Below, in pieces: positions 57,509 to 64,000 of a DNA stretch of 64,000 bases. The stretch is taken from NCBI RefSeq assembly GCF_000378945.1, contig NZ_KB900539.1:1528527-1592526 (forward strand), given 5' to 3'. The notes below the pieces were generated by a model. It had not been told where the DNA came from. It was given only the letters and a program-made list of their open reading frames with translations, and did no database searches. The stretch comes from Methyloversatilis universalis EHg5. GTDB taxonomy: Bacteria; Pseudomonadota; Gammaproteobacteria; Burkholderiales; Rhodocyclaceae. The first letter of the stretch is position 1. Every line of letters starts with the position of its first letter. The position numbers and the translations under genes are program-made.

Positions 57509-57584
57509 GCGGGAATAGCTCAGTTGGTAGAGCGCAACCTTGCCAAGGTTGAGGTCGCGAGTTCGAGCCTCGTTTCCCGCTCCA
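57509..57584 (+). tRNA. tRNA-Gly (anticodon GCC), second identical copy
   Basis: All 76 bases equal the copy at 57260-57335, so this is a recent duplication or is kept identical by gene conversion. Confidence 0.97.
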
Positions 57585-57592
57585 ACACCCTG

Positions 57593-57622
57593 AACGGGGA
57601 AGCGCAAGCTTCCCCGTTTTTC
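57593..57622 (+). terminator. Terminator of the tRNA operon
   Basis: AACGGGGAAGC pairs with GCTTCCCCGTT around GCAA, followed by TTTCTTT. Confidence 0.85.
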
Positions 57623-57827
57623 TTTGCGCTGCCGGTCCGGGTGTTTTCAGGCCTGCGCAGATCATCCCGCCTGAAGCTCGTCGTGTCCGCCCGGCCGGGG
57701 CAGCTTATGATGCATGCCTGATTCTGGGCCGTGCGGCATGTGCGCCGCACGGCGTACGACCTTCTGTCAGCGGGTGGACAATCCGGTGCGGCGCATCCTC
57801 TCATCAACTGCAGCGAACGGTGTCCGT

Positions 57828-59858
57828 GTGCGGCCGCTCGTCATGGCGTGCGCGCTTGCGCTTTTCATGTTGCCCGGCTGGGTGCTGGCGGGCGGCACCG
57901 TGCGGCTGGTGGCCGCCGAAATGTCGCCCTACATCGGTCCGACCCACGCGCGCGAGGGCTATGTGGCGGAGCTGGTGCGCGCCGCGTTCGAGCGTGCCGG
58001 CTACCGGGTGGAACTGCGTTTCTATCCGCTCGCGCGGGCGCGCAGCATGGCAGCGGCCGGTCAGGCGGACGGCCTGTTGCCGGTGTCCGACAGCCGCTCG
58101 CTGGAGGACGATTTCGTGCTGTCGGCGCCTTTCCCGGGCGCCAGCGGCGGTTTGCTGAAGAAGCGCACGCTGAAGCTGTCTTACCCGGCAGATGCGCCCG
58201 GCAAGCCGCTCGATACGCTGCGCGCGCTGTCCGGGCTGCGCTTCGGTGCGGTGCGCGGCGCTTCGGTATCGCAGGCGTTCGATCAGGCTGATTTCCTGAA
58301 ACGGGACTACGTGGACCGCGACCTGCAGAATCTGGACAAGCTGGCGCTGGGTCGCATCGATCTGATGGTGGTCGATAAATTCCGCGCCAGCGATCTGATG
58401 ATCCTGCACCGCCCGCACCTCATCGGTCAGCTGGAATTCCTGAATCCGCCGCTGTTTCGCAGCGACTTCCACATTGCGTTCTCACGCAAGGCGCCGAACC
58501 ATGATCGCCTGCTGGCCGATTTCAACCGCGGCCTGTCGGCTCTGGTTGCAGAAGGGCGGATAGACGACATCCTGCTCCGTCATGGGCTGAGCGTGCGCAA
58601 GCCGGTGGTTTCGGGTCGCGAAGTGCTCACGATCGCTACGGTGAACAATCCGGACATGCTGCTGATGCGCAAGCTGTCGGAGGAATTCGTGCGCCAGAAC
58701 CCGGGTGTGCGCATCGAGTGGCGTGTGCTGGACGAGAACTCGCTGCGCACCCGGCTGATGACCGATCTGGCCACCGCCGACGGGCAGTTTGACGTGATGA
58801 CCATCGGGTCCTACGAGGCGCCGATGTGGGCGGCGCGCGGCTGGCTCACGCCGTTCGACGACCTGCCGCCGGCCTATGGCGTCGACGACCTGCTGCCACC
58901 GGTGCGCGAAAGTCTGACCCATCGCGACCGGCTGTACGCACTGCCCTTCTATGCGGAAAGCTCGATGACCTATTACCGGCGTGACCTGTTTGCGCGCGCC
59001 GGGCTGACCATGCCGGCGCAGCCGGGTTGGGCTGACATCCAGCGCTTCGCCGCGGCACTGCACGACCCGGCGGCCGGCGTGTATGGCATTTGCCTGCGCG
59101 GGCGGCCCGGCTGGGGCGAGAACGTGACCTTGCTCACTACCATGGCCAACAGCTTTGGCGGCCGCTGGTTCGACGAGAACTGGAAGCCTGAACTCGACAG
59201 CGAGCCGTGGCGCGAGGCGGTGCGGCTGTATGTCGATCTGCTGCGTCGCTACGGCCCTCCGGATGCGCATCTGAACGGCTTCAACGAATCGCTGGAACTG
59301 TTTGCGCGCGGCAAGTGTGCGCTGTGGGTGGATGCGACCGTGGCGGCCGGCATGCTGTACAACCCGAAGACCTCGAAAGTGGCCGGCCAGCTCGGCTATG
59401 CGGCGGCGCCGGTCGCCCGTGCGCGCGAAGGCGCGAACTGGCTGTGGGTGTGGGCGCTTGCGGTGCCGGACACTTCACCGAACAAGGCACTGGCCAGGCG
59501 CTTCGTGCAATGGGCCACGTCTGCTGACTACATACGGCTGGTGGCCGCACGGGAGGGCTGGGTGGCGGTCCCGCCGGGCACGCGGCAGTCGACCTACGGT
59601 CAGCCTGCCTACGCAGCCGCGGCACCGTTCGCACGCTTCGTGCATGAGGCGGTGCGGAGTTCGAACAACCAGCTGCCCGGCCGCCATTACCGCGGCGTGC
59701 AGTGGGTGGGCATTCCTGAGTTCCCGGCCATCGGCCATGCCTTCGGCGCCGAGATCGCACGCGTGCTCGGAGGCGAGCTCGATGTCGACAGCGCACTGCG
59801 CAAGTCGCAGGCCGATGTGACCCGGCTGATGAGAGATTCCGGCTACATACGGCCCTGA
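57828..59858 (+). CDS. Tandem solute-binding protein (family 3 plus family 1 domains)
   Basis: A 676-residue exported protein. After a signal peptide (MACALALFMLPGW, ending near residue 22) comes a family 3 (amino-acid type) binding domain, about 24-265 (GYVAELVRAAFERAGY, PLARARSMAAAGQADG). A second, family 1 (sugar/polyol type) domain follows, about 275-655 (VLTIATVNNPDM, TYYRRDLFARAGL). Such a pair in one chain is unusual. No permease gene is nearby; the convergent gene is a hybrid histidine kinase, so a sensing role is possible. The start is uncertain; GTG at 57828 or ATG at 57843 both keep the signal peptide. Confidence 0.72.
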   Translation: MRPLVMACALALFMLPGWVLAGGTVRLVAAEMSPYIGPTHAREGYVAELVRAAFERAGYRVELRFYPLARARSMAAAGQADGLLPVSDSRSLEDDFVLSAPFPGASGGLLKKRTLKLSYPADAPGKPLDTLRALSGLRFGAVRGASVSQAFDQADFLKRDYVDRDLQNLDKLALGRIDLMVVDKFRASDLMILHRPHLIGQLEFLNPPLFRSDFHIAFSRKAPNHDRLLADFNRGLSALVAEGRIDDILLRHGLSVRKPVVSGREVLTIATVNNPDMLLMRKLSEEFVRQNPGVRIEWRVLDENSLRTRLMTDLATADGQFDVMTIGSYEAPMWAARGWLTPFDDLPPAYGVDDLLPPVRESLTHRDRLYALPFYAESSMTYYRRDLFARAGLTMPAQPGWADIQRFAAALHDPAAGVYGICLRGRPGWGENVTLLTTMANSFGGRWFDENWKPELDSEPWREAVRLYVDLLRRYGPPDAHLNGFNESLELFARGKCALWVDATVAAGMLYNPKTSKVAGQLGYAAAPVARAREGANWLWVWALAVPDTSPNKALARRFVQWATSADYIRLVAAREGWVAVPPGTRQSTYGQPAYAAAAPFARFVHEAVRSSNNQLPGRHYRGVQWVGIPEFPAIGHAFGAEIARVLGGELDVDSALRKSQADVTRLMRDSGYIRP

Positions 59859-59871
59859 CCGGCGCCGCGCG

Positions 59872-62800
59872 TCAGGTGCCGGCGTCCGACCGGGGGAGCG
59901 GCAGAGTCTGCAGATGGGCCAGCGCGGCGTCGAAATCGTAGCGGTGGGTGGCCCGGGCGATGTCTTTCAGCCGGCCATGCAACTGCGGTGGCACAGGCCC
60001 GGCCAGCAGGCTGTCTATCACGTCCAGTGCATCGCTGTCGTTGCTGGTCAGCAGTGTCCTGAGGCGGCTCAGTTCTGCTTGCATGAGCGCAGGGTCCATC
60101 GGCTTGCCGTGACGGTCCAGATAGTGGCGGACCGCGTCGCGCGTAGCGCTGAGTGTCGTTGCCACACATTCGGCCAGCTCGGCCGCCTGTTCCGTTTCGT
60201 TGGCGCGGCAGGCCTGTTCGAGCCGGTCCGACAGCGCATGCAGCGCGTGCGCACCAAGTGAGCCGCAGCTGCCGCGCAGCCGGTGGGCCAGCTGCCGCAG
60301 GCGCTCGATATTCATGTCGGCCCGGCTGCTTCGCAGTTCGTCCAGCGTCGGGTCGGCACTGTCGAGGAAGAGCCCGAGTATCCGCAGATAGGTGCTTTCC
60401 TTGCCGCGCAGGGCGTGCAGCGCAGTGCCGGGGTCCAGCAGTGCACCGTCGTCGGGCGACGGCGAACCTGCCGTCGACGTGTCGGTATCGACCGGCGGCC
60501 GTCCCGACAGGGCGCGCAGCAGCGCGTCGATCAGGGCGTCCACATCCACCGGCTTGGTCACGTGGTCGTTCATGCCGGCCGCACGTGTCTGCGCTCTTTC
60601 GTATTCCATCGCACCGGCGGTCATCGCGATCACCGGCAGATCCTCCAGCCCGGGGCGCTTGCGAATGGCCAGCGTGGCGGCCAGTCCATCCATTACCGGC
60701 ATCTGCACGTCCATCAGCACGCAGTCGAAGCGCTGGCGATCCAGCTGATCCAGCGCTTCGCGGCCGTTGTCGGCCACGCTTACCTGCATGCCGAGATTGC
60801 GCAGCAGTTCGATGCCCAGTTCCTGGTTGATTTCGTTGTCCTCGACCAGCAGCACGCTGCGTCCGCGCAGGGCGGCTGCGTCACTGCGGCCGAAACTGCC
60901 GGCGACGCCAGGGGCGCCGCTCGGCAAGGGCGCGCGGCCGAAGGCTGCGATCAGCGCGTCATGCAGCGCAGACAGACTGACTGGCTTGCTCAGCACGCCG
61001 GCCAGCGCCAGGTCTCGGCCGGCGGAACGCACCTCCTCGGCGTCGTGCACGCTCACCATGATGACCGTGGGCGGCCGGGCCGGGCCCTGCATGGACTGGA
61101 TCTGCCGGGCCAGTTCGATACCGTCCATGCCCGGCATGCGCCAGTCGCTCACCAGCAGATCGAACGGCGGCCGTCCGGCGATCACTTCCAGTGCCGCGGC
61201 GGCCGAGGTCGCGCGTTCGGGCAACAGACCGAGGTGGGCGAGGTCGCGGCACAGGATGTCGAGCGCATCCGGGTTGTCGTCCACCACGAGCACCTTCCGG
61301 CCGTTCAGTTCGGCCGGCAGATGAGGGGTGCCTGTGCTGCCGGCATCGCGTCCGAGCGGGAAGCGGGCGGTGAGCGTGAAATGACTGCCCTGGTCCGGCA
61401 CGCTGCGCACCTGCAGCGTGGCGTGCATCAGGTCGGCCAGGCGCTTGCTGATCGCCAGACCCAGACCGGTACCGCCGAAGCGTCGGGAAATGGTGCTGTC
61501 GCCCTGGCGGAAGGGCTGGAACAGTTCGCTGATCTGTTCCGCGCTCATGCCGATGCCGGTGTCGCGCACGCCGAATTCCAGCGTTACGCCATCGTCGTCG
61601 CGTGCCACCGGACGGCAGGACACGATCACCTCGCCGCGGTCGGTGAACTTGACCGCGTTGCCGGCAAGGTTCGTGAGGATCTGGCCCAGCCGCAGCGGGT
61701 CGCCGACGATCACGTCCGGCGTGTCGGGGGCGACGTCGAACAGCAGGTCCAGCCCCTTTTCGTCCGCCCTCAGCGCGATCACCGTGCCCAGCGAATCGAA
61801 TACCCGCTCGAGCCGGAAATCGACCTGTTCCAGATCGATGCGGCCGGCTTCCACTTTCGAAAAATCCAGGATGTCGTTCAGGATGCCCAGCAGTGCCACC
61901 GCCGAACCGTTGGCCTTGCTGACGAAATTGCGCTGTTTCGGCGTCAGTTCGGTCTGCAGCGCCAGCCGTGTCATGCCGATCACCGCATTCATCGGGGTAC
62001 GGATTTCATGGCTCATGTTGGCCAGGAATTCGCTGCGGGCCTGAGCGGCGCTTTCGGCGGCCAGCTTGGCGCGTATAAGCGCCTGTTCGGCTTCCTTGCG
62101 CGGCGTGATGTCGATGGCGAAGACGATGTAGTGTCCGGCGCTGCCGTCCGGCGGCGGATCGAAGAACACGCCGATCTCTATCGGAACCTGGCTGCCGTCA
62201 CCGCGCAGCGCGCTGCCTTCAAGGCGCAGGCTGCCTTCGGCGCGCAGGCGCTGTTCCATCGTTTTCATGCCGTCGCGCGAGAAATCGGCCAGCACGGCGC
62301 TGGCAGGCAGGCCGATGATGCGTTCGCGGGGCCGTCCGAACAGCGTGCAGGCCTGATCGTTCACCGCGTTGAAGCAGCCGGTTTCCGCGTCTATCCACTG
62401 GATGGCAACGCCGGCGTGGTCGAGCGCGAACTGGGTTTCTTCCAGCTGCCGGTTGGCGGCTTCCAGTTCCGCGGTGCGGCTCGACACCAGCTCCTCCAGC
62501 CGGTTGCGGTGGCGCGCCAGCTCTTCTTCGGCCAGCGTGCGGTCGGTGATGTCGTTCAGCACCGTGATGTTCGGGTCTTCGGTCATCATGCCGCCGATTT
62601 CCACGATCTTGACGCTGCCGTCGCGGCAGGTCACCCGGTAGGGGCGGGCGCGTACCAGGCCGGAGGTTTGACGCGATGCTTCCAGCTCCTGCGCCCAGCC
62701 GTTCAGCACTTCGCTGCGGTAGGCCGGGTCCGGGTAGGCGAGCTGGAACCAGGTGTGGGCGTCCGGAATGTCCTTCAGCGTGTAGCCGAAAGTGTCAACG

Positions 62801-63603
62801 AAGCGGTCGTTCACGAACACGATGCGACCTTCGCGATCGAACAGGCTGATCGGAAATGGCAGCAGCCGGATCACCCGCTCGAAGCGTTCGGTCGAACGCG
62901 ACAGCTCGGCGTTGCGCAGGCCGAGCTGGCGCACCATGGCGTCGATCGACTGGGTGAGCCGCTGCAGTTCGCCGACGAAATGCAGTTCGCCCAGCACGGT
63001 CTCCGAGTTTTCGCCGCGCGCCACATCGTTGGCATGGCGTTCGACCAGCCGCAGCGGCTGCAGCACCATGCGCTGCAGGCCGACATAGAGCGCCAGCGAC
63101 AGCACCGCGTCGAGCAGCAGAATGAGCAGTACCAGGGTGATCAATGCACTGCGCAGTTCCTGGTCTACGAAGCGCTCGGTACCGAACTGGCGGACCTGAC
63201 CGATGATCTGGTCCTCGAAGCGGATCGGCAGTTCGCTGACCGACAGGCCCTGGACGTCGATGTCGCCGTCGGCCCAGCGCGCTTCGCCGTCGCGACCACG
63301 CTCAAGCGTGAAGCGGGCGGTGTCCAGCTGTACGGTCAGACCATGTACCGACGGCTCGCGCATGCGGCTTTCCATCAGCTTGCGCACCTGTTCGTATTCG
63401 AGATTCCAGGCCGCCGGAGCCAGACTGATCGAAAGCTGTTCGGTGGCCAGTTGCAGTGCGCGGGTGAACTTGGCGCGCTCTCCCTGGCTGTAGCTGCGAT
63501 AGGCCAGCGCTCCAGCCGCGCCCAGCAGCACCGAAACCGTGACCACGATGAGCACGATGAGCAGTGCCGCGATCGAGGTGGGGGTGTGCGCCCGGCCCTT
63601 CAT
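59872..63603 (-). CDS. BarA-like hybrid sensor histidine kinase with two receivers and HPt
   Basis: A 1243-residue membrane kinase. Membrane helices at about 13-35 and 152-175 enclose a periplasmic region of some 115 residues; a HAMP-like segment (178-230) and two PAS domains (about 240-360 and 390-505) follow. HisKA has FLANMSHEIRTPMN with His532; the ATPase domain ends near 750. Two receivers carry Asp820 and Asp965, and an HPt domain has His1107 (LAHRLRGSCGS). This is a complete phosphorelay in one chain. The cognate response regulator is not in the window. Confidence 0.93.
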   Translation of the reverse strand: MKGRAHTPTSIAALLIVLIVVTVSVLLGAAGALAYRSYSQGERAKFTRALQLATEQLSISLAPAAWNLEYEQVRKLMESRMREPSVHGLTVQLDTARFTLERGRDGEARWADGDIDVQGLSVSELPIRFEDQIIGQVRQFGTERFVDQELRSALITLVLLILLLDAVLSLALYVGLQRMVLQPLRLVERHANDVARGENSETVLGELHFVGELQRLTQSIDAMVRQLGLRNAELSRSTERFERVIRLLPFPISLFDREGRIVFVNDRFVDTFGYTLKDIPDAHTWFQLAYPDPAYRSEVLNGWAQELEASRQTSGLVRARPYRVTCRDGSVKIVEIGGMMTEDPNITVLNDITDRTLAEEELARHRNRLEELVSSRTAELEAANRQLEETQFALDHAGVAIQWIDAETGCFNAVNDQACTLFGRPRERIIGLPASAVLADFSRDGMKTMEQRLRAEGSLRLEGSALRGDGSQVPIEIGVFFDPPPDGSAGHYIVFAIDITPRKEAEQALIRAKLAAESAAQARSEFLANMSHEIRTPMNAVIGMTRLALQTELTPKQRNFVSKANGSAVALLGILNDILDFSKVEAGRIDLEQVDFRLERVFDSLGTVIALRADEKGLDLLFDVAPDTPDVIVGDPLRLGQILTNLAGNAVKFTDRGEVIVSCRPVARDDDGVTLEFGVRDTGIGMSAEQISELFQPFRQGDSTISRRFGGTGLGLAISKRLADLMHATLQVRSVPDQGSHFTLTARFPLGRDAGSTGTPHLPAELNGRKVLVVDDNPDALDILCRDLAHLGLLPERATSAAAALEVIAGRPPFDLLVSDWRMPGMDGIELARQIQSMQGPARPPTVIMVSVHDAEEVRSAGRDLALAGVLSKPVSLSALHDALIAAFGRAPLPSGAPGVAGSFGRSDAAALRGRSVLLVEDNEINQELGIELLRNLGMQVSVADNGREALDQLDRQRFDCVLMDVQMPVMDGLAATLAIRKRPGLEDLPVIAMTAGAMEYERAQTRAAGMNDHVTKPVDVDALIDALLRALSGRPPVDTDTSTAGSPSPDDGALLDPGTALHALRGKESTYLRILGLFLDSADPTLDELRSSRADMNIERLRQLAHRLRGSCGSLGAHALHALSDRLEQACRANETEQAAELAECVATTLSATRDAVRHYLDRHGKPMDPALMQAELSRLRTLLTSNDSDALDVIDSLLAGPVPPQLHGRLKDIARATHRYDFDAALAHLQTLPLPRSDAGT

Positions 63604-63804
63604 GTGCGATGAGCCGCCGGCAGGCGGGGCAGCGTGTGGAGGAGGGCTGATGCGTTCATGGGCGGTCGGTTGCCTGGTGGTCGCCGGCCGGGGCGTTCCG
63701 GTCGCTGCGGGTTGGTCGCTACGACCTCTGCATTATCGGCTGATGTTGCCCGATCTTTCACCTGCACATCGCACCGGGCCTGAGAAACAGGCGATCGGGA
63801 CAGG
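63604..63804. other. Intergenic region without recognised features
   Basis: About 200 bp upstream of the hybrid kinase and downstream of the glycosylase gene. It should hold the kinase promoter, but I see no clear -35/-10 pair. Confidence 0.4.
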
Positions 63805-64000
63805 TCAGTGGTCGCACAGCGCCGCCTGCCACGCGGCCAGCTTGTGCCCGGCCGGCAGCCCGGCGTGGGCCGGGCTGGTCGAGGGCAGGCGTATCAGTTC
63901 GAGCGGCCGGAGCTGTGGCGCAATGTCGCGTCGGAACAGGCGTTCGGCGGTGCCGCCGTTGAAAGCCACCCGGGTGATGCGCGGGTGAGTGGCGAAGAAA
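63805..64000 (-). CDS. Uracil/hypoxanthine-DNA glycosylase family protein, 3' part only
   Basis: The C-terminal 64 residues of a minus-strand gene cut by the window edge; the stop codon is at 63805-63807. VAFNGGTAERLF and LPSTSPAHAG are typical of the small uracil-DNA glycosylase superfamily branch that includes Mug-like and deoxyinosine glycosylases. These remove deaminated bases from DNA. The subfamily cannot be fixed from this fragment. Confidence 0.78.
   Translation of the reverse strand, partial: FFATHPRITRVAFNGGTAERLFRRDIAPQLRPLELIRLPSTSPAHAGLPAGHKLAAWQAALCDH

Noticed and set aside
60283-63612. Long plus-strand frame opposite the hybrid kinase
   Set aside because: Antisense shadow of a kinase with intact motifs on the minus strand.

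Overview
The window is about 64 kb of high-GC chromosome from a methylotrophic betaproteobacterium. The serine-cycle genes, the betaproteobacterial order of the fab, rpoE-rse-mucD and lepA-lepB-rnc-era-recO-pdxJ blocks, and a dimethylformamidase locus together suggest Methyloversatilis or a close relative. This is an inference from gene content; no 16S gene is present. I saw no insertion sequence, phage or CRISPR array.

Region 1 (1-7078) is a serine-cycle cluster: malate thiokinase beta (partial) and alpha subunits, PEP carboxylase, malyl-CoA lyase and formate-tetrahydrofolate ligase, closed by a perfect bidirectional terminator. Region 2 (7145-8793) is a translationally coupled pair of exported proteins of unknown function.

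Region 3 (9022-23019) is the most interesting part. On the minus strand lie an ANTAR-type (AmiR/NasT) antiterminator and an AmiC-like amide sensor, overlapping by 4 bp. Facing away from them is an operon for N,N-dimethylformamidase (small and large subunits), a Rieske-oxygenase-like protein that has lost its metal ligands, a Sel1-repeat protein and a small orphan. Next come a Tat-type UrtA/FmdD-like binding protein without a permease and a urease operon (ureE-ureF-fused ureAB-ureC-ureG-ureD). Both the dimethylformamidase operon and the binding-protein gene have homologous leaders: a near-consensus sigma-70 promoter with 17-nt spacing, a covarying hairpin, a small second hairpin, and a strong intrinsic terminator with the same GGATC-TCCG-GATCC core. 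This looks like one amide-responsive antitermination regulon with two RNA targets. Formate released from dimethylformamide could feed the formate-tetrahydrofolate ligase of region 1.

Region 4 (23166-35143) holds a fucosyltransferase-like gene, ttcA, a low-molecular-weight phosphatase, an MxaD-like exported protein, RNase E with a long disordered tail, rluC, a HAD phosphatase, a small Rieske protein, an S49 peptidase, a tetrapyrrole-methylase-fold methyltransferase, maf, yceD and rpmF. Region 5 (35223-41081) is the plsX-fabH-fabD-fabG-acpP-fabF block, followed by a ygfX-like gene whose first codons contain an intrinsic terminator. Region 6 is nadB (minus strand) and rpoE-rseA-rseB-rseC-mucD. 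Region 7 (46809-57189) is a dense housekeeping run: glutaredoxin-like gene, lepA, lepB, a DUF4845 gene, rnc, era, recO, pdxJ, acpS, nagZ, uvrC, pgsA. It is followed by tRNA-Gly, tRNA-Cys and tRNA-Gly.

Region 8 (57828-64000) has a protein that fuses two different solute-binding domains, a convergent BarA-like hybrid histidine kinase, and the 3' part of a DNA glycosylase gene cut by the window edge.
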